Origin: Saccharomycopsis fibuligera x Saccharomycopsis cf. fibuligera
Taxonomy: Eukaryota > Ascomycota > Saccharomycetes > Ascoideales > Saccharomycopsidaceae
Assembly (NCBI GenBank): GCA_001936135.1
Contig: CP012820.1
Coordinates: forward strand, 1,116,001-1,180,000
Reading direction: 5' to 3'
DNA: 64,000 nucleotides
The notes beneath the pieces were generated by a model. The model saw nothing but the letters and a program-made list of their open reading frames with translations, was not told where the DNA came from and ran no database searches. Positions 22,131 through 35,783 of this stretch are shown in pieces; position 1 is the stretch's first letter, and each line of letters opens with the position of its first letter. Position numbers and translations under genes: made by a program.

Positions 22131-25100
22131 CTAAACAGAACCGAGCTTTTCAATAATCATCAAAGGATAATATCTATGATAATTACATGTCTCACTGTTT
22201 GCTTTGATAATATCTTCTTTATAAATAGCAAGGTTATAATTATTCTCGCGATAATACGAGATAAATTCCTTTTTTAAGACGATGTCTTGTTGGAAATGCT
22301 TTTGTGCCTCGTCGATTAATTGCTTGAACTTGTATACTGAGAGACTCCATCCAACTGCGCTTTTAGCAAGTTCGCTAATATGTTTGACTTCTTCTGCTTC
22401 AATCAGTTGTAGATCACTGTCGTAGTTATCACTATTGGAGCTGCCAACGTCAACAGCAACTTTTCGCTGGTCTATCACCTTTTTGAAATATATCTTCGCT
22501 TCGCTCAAAGTTCCAAGAATATCATCCAATGGCTTCTTCAAAACTGGTAGCGAAATTATTTCTGTATTATGATCTTCATTATCACCGCTGCCGCTGATAA
22601 ATTTAGTACAAACGGCATCATAATCACTTTTGAATTGACTATATGGAATAAATTCCGGAACTCCCACCGAAGAAAAAGATTTGAATCTCAAATGATATAA
22701 CTTCTCAATAAATTTTGCCTCGCAGCTATCATCACTTGCTTCTTTAGAAACACAAGCAGCAGCACCAGCATGATGTGCTTCTGGATAATGCTTTTTAATC
22801 ATGTTGGAAATAATGCCAAAATTAGGTGGCTGGATGAAGCCGAGATAGTTATAAGCAGCAAGAAGATGGAAAATTGCACAGCTTAAATGTGTTTCTCCTT
22901 CATTTTGTAATCTCAATTGATACAAATGGCTGCCAATTTTCATCAAGGCCGTAAGTTTTTGGTTCAAGATTTCAACTGCTGTAGTTTTGTACCGCTCGTA
23001 CCCATCCACTGATTTACTGACAGTGGTAATGACATTGTTATAATAGTAATTGAACTTCAAATCATTTTTAAATGTCTTGGAAACGTTGGCGTATTCATTA
23101 GCCAAATTCTTAGAATTCTTGACATGTTTGTTGTTATTCTTTTTCTTAGCCTTGGTGGCGGCGGTAGATAATGAGCTTGTAAGTTGCAACTCATGTAACT
23201 TCTTTTTAACTCTGTAAATCTTTAAATCATTGAATTTGATTTGTCGCTCTAGGGTTTGATGTGCAGCAAAAAGCAAGTGAGAATTATAGTTGTACACCAG
23301 CACAAACTCCCATGGCTTGTAAATGTCCAACTCAATACCTTTCCACAAATAATTAAGCATCACTTCGAGCTTCTTGTAGTATACGTAAACAGTTAATGGA
23401 AACCCAACGTCAAGGCCTTTGTATGGTGCCGGTGCATCTGAACTTGATTCGAGAATCCCATAGTTCTGCTGCAAGTTATCTTCAAATTCCTGTATGGCCA
23501 CTTGCAATGAATCAAATTGAACAATCATTCTTGACAATATTTGCCTTTGTCTGGAAGGATTATTGGAAATGTTCACAACGAGCTCAAAATAAAAGTTTTC
23601 CATATATAAAAGATTATCAACAAAACTTCTCCTAAGTGAGACTATGTCCTTATCGCTGTAGGCGTCCTTATTTAATCCCGAAAGCTGATAATCGAGTAAG
23701 ATTCGAGCAGAGTTTTCTAATGTGGCTGGTAAGCTAAGTTGATCCTGGCTAATGAAATCGGCGGGAGCGAAATCCAAAATGGCAAGATTAGTTTCTTGGT
23801 TAGTGCCTAGTATGAAATTGAAAACATTTGTGCCATAACAACTAACGTAATTCATGTCGCCAAGAAGCAAATTGACTAAGTAAAGGGTATGGCTTCCCAA
23901 AATTGATTTAGAATCTCTAACGTAAAACAATTGCAAAAAGACCCTCAAAAGCAAATTGTTTTTATTGGAGTTGTAATACATCTTTTGCAAAAAACTGCGA
24001 GTCTTGAGATAAGATGCATTATTCAAACTGCACAAGTTCGCCAAGTATTCCTGAGTGTTGACGAAATACAAATCTAATATCGTTTGATAATCAATTTCAT
24101 CCGGCGAAGCCAATTTGTTGAATGGACGTGAATTATTCAATCTTTTTTGAATCCCTGGTGAAAAGCAACTCATCACCTGTTGAGTTTTCAACTGTTTCAA
24201 AAAATCCGCCTCTTGTGATATTTTTTGTAAGCTGGCAATAATGTTTTGCAAAAAATTCAAGTTAAACGGATCAAACAGCTGTTTGGTAATCAGCGGTCCA
24301 GTATATAGCACATCATCATGTATGTTGAACTGAAAATTTCGTGAAATCAACTTATCGAATTCAAACAAGTGTCTAAGTATAGATAAGAATTGATTTAGCA
24401 AATCCAATGCCTTTTTGTTCTCCTCCAATTCAACTTCACTGGTTGACACTAACTGCACATCGTAATGTTTCGTGAGCCAAAGTGAGGCAATCACCAACTC
24501 TTGAAGTACTTCGATTTCCTTGCTTTTTTCTAATAAATTCAAATCAGGTATCAGCATAATAATATCTTCTTCCTCGTACAAGATTCCCTGTTTTGCGAGT
24601 TTTTGAATAAATGCCACAAATGAAACCACCGCTAAGACAACTGCCCTAAAGACTTTATGAGTCAAGATGAAATTCTGCAATTCAACGATCTCATCCTTGA
24701 TGTCTTCACTATTTTGCTTATCGCTTGATCTTAACTCACCTAGACGAATTTCAGCCTTGCTTAACTGCTCTGACTCTGCTTTTGTATCTGCTCCTGTTCC
24801 AAAAAAAGTTGCATACTCAAGTTCCGGCCTCTTTGTATAATTATCAAGCAACCTTTCTACATAAACGCAAGAAAACACCGATGTAGACAACGTGTGATTA
24901 TTGCCCATCCACACAAACACCAATCTGAAGAGCTGTTCCGTCAAGCTGGCCACATCCTTAATACCGCCATTCAACACTGGCAACAGTAATGGCTCAATTG
25001 GATCAAACCACTGATGCTCCTCTTGGCTAATAGTAATTAGTCCGGTGTCTAGGCTCGGATTGCCTATTTCTAAGGCATGAGTTCCCTCAAATAGTGAAAA

Positions 25101-25220
25101 GCTGGCGCTTTTACTGACTTGATTATTAGGCAATGTGGCGGCATCAGCAATGAATTTGGCGGTTATGTCGAGAAATTCTAGATTTTCTTCAATGTTTAAA
25201 CCATTGAAATCTGAAACCAT
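22131..25220 (-). CDS. MAK10: MAK10 (Naa35), auxiliary subunit of the NatC N-terminal acetyltransferase
   Basis: A 1,029-residue protein whose N-terminal region carries the Mak10/Naa35 signature: DITAKFIADAATLPN, then FSLFEGTHALEIGNPSLDTGL at about residues 43-63, the segment around which the family is recognised. A large helical middle follows, then a conserved C-terminal half (YKPWEFVLVYNYNSHLLFAA and HLSCAIFHLLAAYNYLGFIQPPNFG). S. cerevisiae Mak10 is about 730 residues; the extra length here is in the loops. With Mak3 (catalytic) and Mak31 it forms NatC, which acetylates proteins starting Met-Leu, Met-Ile, Met-Phe or Met-Trp on the ribosome; this is known for the family. A Lys/Asn-rich insert near residue 690 looks disordered. 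The first in-frame ATG at 25220 sits a few residues before the conserved block. Confidence 0.88.
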   Translation of the reverse strand: MVSDFNGLNIEENLEFLDITAKFIADAATLPNNQVSKSASFSLFEGTHALEIGNPSLDTGLITISQEEHQWFDPIEPLLLPVLNGGIKDVASLTEQLFRLVFVWMGNNHTLSTSVFSCVYVERLLDNYTKRPELEYATFFGTGADTKAESEQLSKAEIRLGELRSSDKQNSEDIKDEIVELQNFILTHKVFRAVVLAVVSFVAFIQKLAKQGILYEEEDIIMLIPDLNLLEKSKEIEVLQELVIASLWLTKHYDVQLVSTSEVELEENKKALDLLNQFLSILRHLFEFDKLISRNFQFNIHDDVLYTGPLITKQLFDPFNLNFLQNIIASLQKISQEADFLKQLKTQQVMSCFSPGIQKRLNNSRPFNKLASPDEIDYQTILDLYFVNTQEYLANLCSLNNASYLKTRSFLQKMYYNSNKNNLLLRVFLQLFYVRDSKSILGSHTLYLVNLLLGDMNYVSCYGTNVFNFILGTNQETNLAILDFAPADFISQDQLSLPATLENSARILLDYQLSGLNKDAYSDKDIVSLRRSFVDNLLYMENFYFELVVNISNNPSRQRQILSRMIVQFDSLQVAIQEFEDNLQQNYGILESSSDAPAPYKGLDVGFPLTVYVYYKKLEVMLNYLWKGIELDIYKPWEFVLVYNYNSHLLFAAHQTLERQIKFNDLKIYRVKKKLHELQLTSSLSTAATKAKKKNNNKHVKNSKNLANEYANVSKTFKNDLKFNYYYNNVITTVSKSVDGYERYKTTAVEILNQKLTALMKIGSHLYQLRLQNEGETHLSCAIFHLLAAYNYLGFIQPPNFGIISNMIKKHYPEAHHAGAAACVSKEASDDSCEAKFIEKLYHLRFKSFSSVGVPEFIPYSQFKSDYDAVCTKFISGSGDNEDHNTEIISLPVLKKPLDDILGTLSEAKIYFKKVIDQRKVAVDVGSSNSDNYDSDLQLIEAEEVKHISELAKSAVGWSLSVYKFKQLIDEAQKHFQQDIVLKKEFISYYRENNYNLAIYKEDIIKANSETCNYHRYYPLMIIEKLGSV

Positions 25221-26439
25221 GTTAATATATAATATCTATCTGATTGCTGTTTTAATATCTTGCTTGTTTTATTTGTCTCGTTTTTGTTACTATTTTTCAG
25301 ATGATTTGCTTCTTTGTTCTGTCCTTAGCTTTTGGGGAACTGTTGGTCTTTTGAAGAACAAAAAACGATCAGATATGAACTGTCAAAGTTACAATGAATT
25401 TTCTTTTTCTTTCCCTTGCAAGGTTCGTTTTTATCTAATTAACTACCTACTCGAACTCAAGGCATTTGCCATTGTATGTTTCTTCGTCGCCTGCTATGGT
25501 TTGAAGTGCCCAAATCGAACAACGTTGATTAATCTTTAACAGCCAGACGGACAGTCAAGTCTGTCAGCCGGTAGGACAGTCGCACGCTGCTTTTATAAAC
25601 GGAATTTTCTCAAATATTTTCGTCTTCCAGTCTGCGCAAAATTGATTAATTAATGAGTTGGAGCAGCAGGTACCTGATGCGCGGGTCTTAACGGTGCCAG
25701 CTCAAGTTTAACTGTCTTTTAAGAGCATACAGATTCTGCTCAGTTTTTACAATAATTTTGGAGAATTTCTGCTAGCTTCATCTTTTTTTTGTTTCTGATT
25801 TATTATGGCTAATGACAGAATTTTTTTCATCGAAAAGTGCAAAAGAAATTTGCACATACTAGTAAGTCAACAAAGGCTCAACAAAAACTGCAGTTTTTGA
25901 TAACTATACGAGCCCAAATAAGACTAATCAACAGCTACTTGAAACTACACAATATAGATAGCAAATGTAACGAATAACAAACAGTAAATAGATACGAATA
26001 ACAAGAGCGAAAAGTTCTAAAATAGTTAATAACAAAACCCATTTCTAATCAGCACCAGTGATTTTTGGAAAGAATTGAAAAAGATGGATAAAAAAAATAT
26101 CATCCTAAGCCCAGGGATGGCAAGCATCAACATCTATGGGAAAAAAAAGAGAAAAAGCAGAAAAATATATAACACAAGAAAAAAGATTTTATAAAAGAAC
26201 ATAGTCGTTACTCGTAAATAATGGTTATAATGATCAGAAAACTAGGAGAGAAGGAAAAAAGAAAGAAAAGGGGAAAAAACAAAGGCAAATAAGAAGCAAA
26301 ATAACAAAAAAAGGGGAAAAAAACGGAAAATAGAAATAAACAAAGTCAAGCTAAAACCAAATCTCTCTTTAGCTATTATTCTTTTGAGAACTTTTGTTTT
26401 AGTAAAAACTTTATAGAATTTTTAGCTCTCTCTTACCAC
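25221..26439. other. 1.2 kb spacer upstream of MAK10
   Basis: Contains the MAK10 promoter and the 3' region of the sugar-sensor gene. A small cluster of GGACAGTC/GTCTGTC repeats lies at about 25548-25580, about 330 bases from the MAK10 start, including the inverted pair GACAG/CTGTC. The rest is A-rich and featureless. Confidence 0.5.
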
Positions 26440-26591
26440 CTAACTGCCATTTGACATCAAAGAAGATGCAGCACTAGAACTGTCATAGCTGCTTTCTGGC
26501 ACTGGTCCACGTCTACTATCTACGTTCTCGAGATTGCCAGTTATTCCACTCCCAGAATGATTGTTTGCGTCTGTGTTCATATTGTCGTCAA

Positions 26592-26649
<58 letters not shown>

Positions 26650-29613
26650 GCTACTGTTGTTGTCGCCACGGTTGCTATTGATGTTGCTGATATTATTTCC
26701 GGCAGCATTCGCATTTGATTGTCGAGCAGTAGGCATGAACTCACTATCCCGATTAGTGTCCTGAAGACTATAATTGTCCTGTGTGCTGAAATTGTTTTGA
26801 GAAAAATCATAAAGATAAGCATTGTAGCTGCTATTATTTGGTTCACTGTGAAGTTGAGTAATCGGGGTTGAATTTTGGTTTAAGTTTGGATTGAAGTTGG
26901 TCGCTGAGCCACTAAAGTTGCTAAAACCACGAGCAGCTCCAGCTGCGCCTGAAGCGGTAGGATAATTGGCATTATGCTGGCGTGACTGCAAATTGTTGAC
27001 GTATTCTCGCAAATCGCCACCTTGGAAATTCATATCAATATCTAATGACGAGTCACTGGAACTAGTAGATATAGACGGGGCACTGCCGCCAGTATGACCA
27101 AAGTGAGATAACTGGAATCCATAGCCCAAGTCCGTTAGAGCATTTGTGCCTGAATAAGAATTCTCGTCACGAGATCCTCTTTGGGCAGATGCTGCCGGTG
27201 GTGCTGCTGGGGGCAATTGAGGCAATTGCGGAAGCGGCGTTGGCTGGTCAAATTCAGAATATCGAGGCAGCTCATCCCTTGAGCCAAGAGTAGACGTCAA
27301 GGTCAAAGTCCGGCCACGACGACGAGCAGCATCATGACTACTATTACTAGCATTATGGTTGCTGTTACTATTGAAATTTGCCAAATGTGCAGGCTCTGGG
27401 GCGCTTAGCATCGGCTGCACCATATTCAAGTTCGAAGAGCCGCGATTAGTATTGGTGTTGGTATGGTTTAGCGTGGTGGAGCCATCGGACGAGCAAGCAA
27501 TATTTTTCTCCTCATCATGGAAATTGCCACATTCATGGTGATTATATCTGTGATTGTCTTTGGTATTATGATTGGAGCTTTTTTGGATCATTCCAATGTA
27601 CCCGCTGTTGGTACTATCATTGCTGATATTATTATTGGTGTGGTTACTATTATTATTAGTAGTAGTAGTATTATTACCGTTATCGCTGTCGTAGCTTGCG
27701 TCCACCAGCTCTACTTTCTTGACTGTTGTGTTGTTTGTCTTTGTTGCGCTGGTTGTTGTGCTATCGGCGAGTTTTGCGCCTGCGATTACTTCACCGCCAG
27801 CGCAGCCATCATCATCATCATCATCATTATCATCATAACCATCACCGTTGTTGTCATTATTTGTAGACCAGCGGTGGTGTGAAAAGCGGTTGCGGAAGTG
27901 CTGGAAGCCGTTTTCGTCCTTATGATCGGTGCCGGCAGAATCTCCACCCGCACCAGTGCCGGCAGCACCGGCAGCGCCACGGCCACCGTTGTGATAGTAG
28001 TTTCTATAGTGGGCGACTTCGCTAGTGATGTTGGATCTAATTTTTTCACCGGTCTCCGGATCATAGCCAACCCCCAATTTCGATACAAAGTTAGGCGAAT
28101 CTCTGGCGTTTTTGCAGGTTCTGTACATTTCGTCAATCTCCTCCAACCTTAAGCCCTTAGTCTCGTAAACGGCAAAGTAAGAAAAAACTGTAGCAAAAAG
28201 ACTCAACCCGCCCCAAAGAAAAAAAATCTTCACGCCCAAAGAGATGGTCGAGTCTGTGTCGCCGCCAATCAAGTACGGGGACAAGAAGGCAAAGCCGAAA
28301 TTAAAGAGCCAGTTAGCGGCGGTTGACAACGACACCGCACGGCCGCGAACACCAAGGGGGAAAATCTCGCTGGTGATGACCCAGACGCCAGGGCCCCAGG
28401 TAGCGGCAAAGAAAAAGATAAAGACGCAGACAAAGGCCAACATGATCTTGCTGGTCACCGAGCTGTTTGTCTGCGCAGTGCCGGCAATGGCGATGATGAA
28501 CGACGAGACTGTCATGCCGCAGCCGCCGTAGATGAGCGAGTTTCTTCTGCCGATGATTTCGATGAGCAAGATCCCCGGGATGGTGCTGATGACATTGACG
28601 GCGTAGGTGAGAAGGCTGTACAAGTAGGACTGCTTGACGACGCCGGTTCTGACAAAAAACCAGACGCCATAGTAGAAGATAAAGTTGATCCCGGTTGCCT
28701 GCTGCAAGGCTTGCAAGGTGATGCCGGTGAACATTCTTAGCCCCTGCTTGCTGCGCCCTTTGCCGCTTCTGAAGCAGTCCCTGTAGGAGAACAGAGACAA
28801 CGACAACGCGTAGTCGTGGGTGGCCTTGATGTCGACCAACTCCTCGATGAGCCCAGGGTCGTCTTCGGGAACGCGCCTGAGCACATGCAACGAATGTGCG
28901 GCCTCCGCGATCTGGTCCTTCATGACGTGGTAGCGCGGCGACTCCGGGAGGAAAAGCATGCCGAAGCTGAGGATAAACGCCCAGCCAGACTGCAAGCCGA
29001 TGGGTATGCGGTACGAGCTGGAGCTGTTTTTATGGTGGGTGCCCTGGGAGATGGCGCTGGAGCACAAGAACCCCCAGGTGATCGCCCACTGGTAGGTGGA
29101 AACTATGGCGCCTCTGATCCACTTTGGCGACGCCTCGGACTGGTATAGCGGCACCACCGCGGAGAGCACTCCCACCGCGCTCCCGGTGATGGAGCGCCCC
29201 ACGCAGAGCAACGGCGACGACGTGGAGGCCATCTGGCAGATGTTGCCGATGTTGAAGACCACCAACGCGGCAAACAAGATGGCCATCTTGCGCCCGAAGA
29301 TGTCGCTGAGCAACGGCGACACCACGGACCCGAACATGGTGCCTAGCGAGAGCGACGCGGTGGCGATGGCGCGCTCGGAGGAGCTGAACGCCGTGCCGTT
29401 TTTGCTGAAGTTGGCCACCACGTAGTCCATGGACAAGATGTTGTTGGAGAGGCCGGTGTCGTAGCCGTACAAGAACCCGCCGACGGCGGCAAACGTGCCG
29501 ATGATGATGGCCATCCGCGAGCTCTGCTTCTGGGCCCCGGGCACATGGAACTGGTTTTTCGTCTCAAAGTCGACAAACAGGTCGATGAGCCAGGTCGCTT
29601 TCTTGCTTTTCAT
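26440..29613 (-). CDS. HGT4: Glucose sensor of the Snf3/Rgt2/Hgt4 type with very long cytoplasmic tail
   Basis: 1,057 residues. Residues 30-500 form a 12-helix sugar-porter domain that follows Snf3/Rgt2 closely: GGFLYGYDTGLSNNILSMDY, RGAIVSTYQWAITWG, SSAISQGTH, SSYRIPIGLQ, FLPESPRYHVMKD and VYETKGLRLEEIDEMY. The helix 4/5 loop contains the arginine (WIRGAI) whose change makes yeast sensors constitutive. The remaining 545 residues are a cytoplasmic tail rich in Asn, Ser, Gly and His. Near residues 825-850 is a block beginning TDLGYGFQL and ending PSISTSSSDSS, which resembles the DLGNGL...PPS..SSDSS signalling repeat of Snf3. Such sensors do not mainly transport: they bind glucose and signal through casein kinase/Std1-Mth1-type factors to derepress hexose transporters (family knowledge). 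The membrane half is GC-rich; the tail is not. Confidence 0.85.
26592..26650. repeat. Polyasparagine-coding trinucleotide repeat in the sensor tail
   Basis: A near-perfect (ATT)n run on the plus strand, read as AAT codons in the sensor gene, giving about 20 consecutive Asn near residue 990. It is likely to vary in length. Confidence 0.9.
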
Positions 29614-31370
<1,757 letters not shown>

Positions 31371-32687
31371 GCCAGCTTTAGCTTGCTCCGCTGCCTTCGT
31401 TCCGTCCACATTCAGTCGCCAGTTGTTTTTGTTAATTTTTTTCTTCTCCTTTTTTCTATTTCTTTTTCTTTGTCTTCTACTCAATGTTGTCCAAGGGGGG
31501 TTTTATATTTTATTTTAGGGATTTTTCGATGATTACTATACTGTATACTGAGTTATATTACCTGTGTTTTCAAGTCACTGTTTACTCGTAGGTTGTTCCG
31601 TTTCCTGGACAAGCATCTACCTCTTCACTACTCTAATCGGATATCGAGATCTTGGGCATTGCGCTGCTGTATCTGGGCACACGCCGCCACTGCACGCTTA
31701 TAGCAAATCTGCTGTCTTCTCAAAGAAAACGTCGTACACGGTTGCACAGCATTCTGTAGGAATGTGCACATTCTGTGTATTTGCCCCCCTGGTGCTGAGC
31801 TCCAAGACCGGGAATGTTGCCAGGCTTGGTAAAAAATCTGCGCTACGGAGGTCCTCCCTCCATTTGCGTAATTTGCGTTCTTGCCTGACATGCCCATACA
31901 AGTCAAGACTCTGCACAACGCCACTGCGACTACAATAGCCACCGCGGAAGACTGCTTTATTTTTTTTTTTTTTCTGTTCTGTTCTATTCTTGTTTTTTTG
32001 GCCGAACAGCGGACTAGCCTAGCGCGCTGCGCTGCGCTGCTCAAACCACGGGTTTTCTCTTAGTGCATGCTGGAAAATTATCCCAGTGGCGCCTCTATTG
32101 TTACCCTGTTGTTTAAAATGTCCGACAGCCGGGTGTTACACAGGACCAGCCGACTGCCGATCGACGCTCCCAACATGCAGCGCCGCGACATTTACGGTGA
32201 ATCATTGACAAGCTTTGTCAACGCAGCAGCAGCACACAACACCTCACTCAACGTAGCGTTATGTTTCTTCATTTCGTTTTGGTGTTCAATTGCTAGGGGA
32301 CCGGGTCCGAGCGCCAAAAGGCTCCTACATAATGCTACTTCTAAGCATACTCGACACAAATTATTCGTTTCGTAGATAATCAAGCTAATCTAATAGTATC
32401 GTAGTTTGGAGGCTTGGAGGCTTGATATACTGCGTTTCAGCAACGGTTTTCCAGGCAACTGTTCGAAGATCAAGAGTAAGGAGTCATATATACATACAGT
32501 TCGTTTAAGTTGAATCTTGCAAAGTGCAAAACAACAAGCATTCTTAAATACAGAAGCGAAAAAAGAAAAAAGAATAGAAAAAAAAAAGCTTATTAGAGAA
32601 AAATTTTGGTGATATCTAAAAAAAAAAAAAAAAAAAAAGTAACGAATGGCTTCTACCGGTAACGGCAGCAGCACAGATCACTTCGTT
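31371..32687. other. 1.3 kb convergent spacer between histone H3 variant and YME1
   Basis: 3' flanks of two convergent genes, longer than needed for termination. Contains GC-containing patches (a GCGCT repeat near 32019-32038, and an inverted repeat GGACC-G-GGTCC at 32299-32309) and short frames on both strands up to about 138 codons with no recognisable domain. I cannot support a gene here. Confidence 0.5.
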
Positions 32688-34823
32688 CTAAGCCTCGGCT
32701 AACCCTGGAAACGGCTTCTTCCCATCATTATTAACTTTACTTCTCCCCTCGTCATCAGTGCCTGAGCCTTTCACCACCGTGTTGGTCACAGTCTTCAATT
32801 TCTCCAAAGTCTCACCACGACACACTTTTTCCATCTCATCTTTAGTCAAAGTTTCATACTCAAGCAACCCAGTGGCCAATCTTTCCAACTCCAATCTCTT
32901 GGCGGCAATAACTTTTCTGGTCCGCTCTTCACTTTCTTTCAACAACTCCACAACTTCACGGTCAGCGGTCTCTCTGATCTTTGGAGACCAAGAGTCCCAT
33001 TCATCCGCCAACCTTACCGGGCCAACTTTAGGCGACATACCATATTGCGTCACCATGGCTCTGGCAATAGCGGTGGCGTTACTTAAATCTGAAGAACATC
33101 CGCTAGTGGTATTTTCTGGCCCGTAGATGGTCTCTTCAGCAATTTTCCCGCCCATGGCAACATCCAATCTAGCTAAACATTCCTTCTTGGTGATATCCAC
33201 TTTATCCATTTCTGGCAATTGGAACGTTATCCCCAAAGCACGGCCACGTGGCAAGATAGTAGCCTTGTATAATGATGTGGCACCTGGGGTAAACATGGCC
33301 ATGATTGCATGTCCAGCCTCATGATAAGCAGTACTTTTTCTGGTTTCTTCGGTCATAATCATGGTTTTTTTAGCAGCACCCATCAAAATCTTGTCCTTGG
33401 CCCATTCAAAATGTTGCATGCCGACGCTAAGAGCGTTTTGCTGGGATGCATAAACAGCAGCCTGATTGACCAAGTTCATCAATTCAGCCCCAGAGAGCCC
33501 CGGGGTACCTCTTGCAATAATCGTGGTGTCAACATCTGGAGCAACTTCCACATTCTTCATGTGATGCTTCAAAATATCTGATCTACCACGTACATCCGGT
33601 AAACTAACGTCCACCACCTTATCGAATCTACCTGGTCTAGTCAATGCTTTATCCAAAGATTCTGGAAAATTCGTGGCCCCAATGATAATGATTCCTGAAG
33701 TTTGCGAAAAACCGTCCAATTCAACTAGCAACTGGTTCAATGTTTGCTTAGCGTAAGCTTGATCCTTAGGATTACGTTTGCCTCCAATAGCATCCAATTC
33801 ATCAATAAAAATAATTGCTGGTGCCTTATCTCTGGCTTGTCCAAACAATTCACGTACTCTTTTAGCACCAACACCAACATACAATTCATCGAATTCAGAC
33901 CCAGACATGAAAAAAAATGGGACACCTGCTTCACCAGCAGTGGCTCTTGCAAGCAATGTTTTACCAGTGCCTGGAGGACCAGTAAGCAAAACACCTTTTG
34001 GCAACTTGCCGCCTAACCCAGTAAATTTGGATGGATCTTTCAAAAATTCAACGATTTCTTCCAATTCGGCACGAGCTTCATCAACACCTTTCACGTCATC
34101 AAATTTGACGTTACTTTTGCTAACGTCCACTGACCGGTCTTCAATGTCTGAGGACTTGATAATACTTCCAGCCTCGGTGAGCCAAGCAATGCCTTCAAGA
34201 GACAAGTACACCAAAAATCCAAAAGGAATCAACCATTTAAGGGTCTTAATAATCATCGAAGTCTTGCTTTCGTTGACAATCACATGTATTGGCTGATGTT
34301 TGGTACCGTTAAATCCAAATCCGCCACCGGACCCAAAAGCATCGCCACTAGCACCAGAGCCAGCGCCAGAACCAGCGCCTGCCAACTTGCGTACGCTGTC
34401 TGCCTTGGCCTCTTGACCTGTCCTTTCCAACGCTTGAATGTAAAAGTTGATACAATCGGCATTTTTGGCAATGGTTGGAGTCTCAAACCGCGAAACGATG
34501 ATTTGCGGATAATTGTTAATCAACAAGGTCTTGTAAAAATCTGCTTGGATATCAGGGTTGGATAAGTTGTTATTAGCGTTTTGCTCTTTTTGAGCAAGCA
34601 CCGCATTTGCAATTGTGGAGACACTTCTGCGAGAGTATAAAGACCCTAAACTAGTCCCTCTTTTGGTTATTGGAGTAGCGCTTTTTATTGCGCCATATTT
34701 ACCAAAACCATTTGCAGGGTGGAACTGTCTCAACGAAGACAATCCGATTTGCTTTAATAATGATGGAGATGATGATGTTAATACGCTGGATCTAAGCGCT
34801 GCCTTTGGTAAACTTCTGAGCAT
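32688..34823 (-). CDS. YME1: YME1, i-AAA protease of the mitochondrial inner membrane
   Basis: 711 residues. The N-terminus ([15 protein letters not shown]) is a basic, Ser-rich mitochondrial presequence. One membrane span is at about 191-214, placing the AAA and protease domains in the intermembrane space. AAA domain: Walker A GPPGTGKT at 282-289, Walker [13 protein letters not shown] at about 337-348, second region of homology [12 protein letters not shown] at about 395-406 with its arginine fingers. Peptidase domain: zinc motif HEAGH at 501-505 and a downstream conserved [13 protein letters not shown] supplying the third ligand (Asp, about 579). A Gly/Ser-rich linker at about 148-172 precedes the membrane span. 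It degrades unassembled or damaged inner-membrane and intermembrane-space proteins and lipid-transfer proteins (family knowledge). All catalytic residues are present. Length is close to S. cerevisiae Yme1. Confidence 0.95.
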   Translation of the reverse strand: MLRSLPKAALRSSVLTSSSPSLLKQIGLSSLRQFHPANGFGKYGAIKSATPITKRGTSLGSLYSRRSVSTIANAVLAQKEQNANNNLSNPDIQADFYKTLLINNYPQIIVSRFETPTIAKNADCINFYIQALERTGQEAKADSVRKLAGAGSGAGSGASGDAFGSGGGFGFNGTKHQPIHVIVNESKTSMIIKTLKWLIPFGFLVYLSLEGIAWLTEAGSIIKSSDIEDRSVDVSKSNVKFDDVKGVDEARAELEEIVEFLKDPSKFTGLGGKLPKGVLLTGPPGTGKTLLARATAGEAGVPFFFMSGSEFDELYVGVGAKRVRELFGQARDKAPAIIFIDELDAIGGKRNPKDQAYAKQTLNQLLVELDGFSQTSGIIIIGATNFPESLDKALTRPGRFDKVVDVSLPDVRGRSDILKHHMKNVEVAPDVDTTIIARGTPGLSGAELMNLVNQAAVYASQQNALSVGMQHFEWAKDKILMGAAKKTMIMTEETRKSTAYHEAGHAIMAMFTPGATSLYKATILPRGRALGITFQLPEMDKVDITKKECLARLDVAMGGKIAEETIYGPENTTSGCSSDLSNATAIARAMVTQYGMSPKVGPVRLADEWDSWSPKIRETADREVVELLKESEERTRKVIAAKRLELERLATGLLEYETLTKDEMEKVCRGETLEKLKTVTNTVVKGSGTDDEGRSKVNNDGKKPFPGLAEA

Positions 34824-35783
34824 TGTGAATGGAATCGTATTGTAAAATTGTAGTTGAATAATTCTAAAGGATGACTAGTGTAAACTTGCGTTTTTTTTTG
34901 GTTTTTTTTATTTTTTTTTTCTTTTTTTGTATGTCTCCTCTCTTCTTTGGTTTTCAATTATTAGCAATTTGATATTTTGCTAGTTGATCAGTGGGTTGGT
35001 AACAATGATGTAAATGAAATGCAAGAGACTGGGGGAATTAGTTGAGTCAACCTTATCTTTATAGTAATATTATATTACTACTGAAGAACTCAATGAAGAG
35101 ATCCTAATAGATAATATTGACAATTGCTGATATCTCGCCACTACCGACAATTTATTTTGCAAAAAAATGAACTTGGGCCGGGACCTTTATAGTTGATTGC
35201 CCGGTAACTTAACTAATAAACGACAGATAAATTTCTGAAATACCTCGACTATCTCAAGGTAACTATACCCAACTAAGTACGAGAAGTCGAAAGTATAAAT
35301 TGGTGGATAAAAAAAAAGACGAAATAAAAAAAAGAGGGTCTGTTTTATGGGACAGCTTTTCGGGGGCGCACACGCTTAAAATCAAAAAACGAACTCTGGG
35401 ATGTTCATCCACTCACTCGCTAACTGACGCCTTCACCTTTTTTTTTTTTTTTTTTCGTTCTTTCCTGGCAGTTGTTTCTTGTTCAGGTGGCAATAGAGCC
35501 CTCGGTATATGCTCTTGGATCACGTTACATACTCCCGGTATCACCTGTCTCCAACAACTCCAAAAGCCTTAAGGGAACTACGCGAGATACTAAATGCACT
35601 ACAAGGAATATTTAAACCAATAAATAAATTCTCTTTTGTAATGTTGTTTCCAATTCACAGTCAGATTAAATATATTAATCTTGTACAATAAGCCGTACAA
35701 CTAGATGAAGCAATGGCTAAGTTGAGCTCAAAAGACACAAACAAGTATCAATAAGATATATTAATAAACCAGAATTAATCTAT
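34824..35783. other. 0.96 kb spacer upstream of YME1
   Basis: Contains the YME1 promoter and the MTR10 3' flank. An AT-only inverted repeat TAGTAATA-TTA-TATTACTA is at 35062-35080, about 240 bases upstream of YME1. T-rich tracts lie at 34890-34927 and 35438-35455. No gene seen. Confidence 0.5.

Noticed and set aside
31564-32375. Frames of 100-138 codons between the H3 variant and YME1
   Set aside because: No recognisable domain, overlapping frames on both strands and no coding-like composition; could be a noncoding transcript but nothing supports it.
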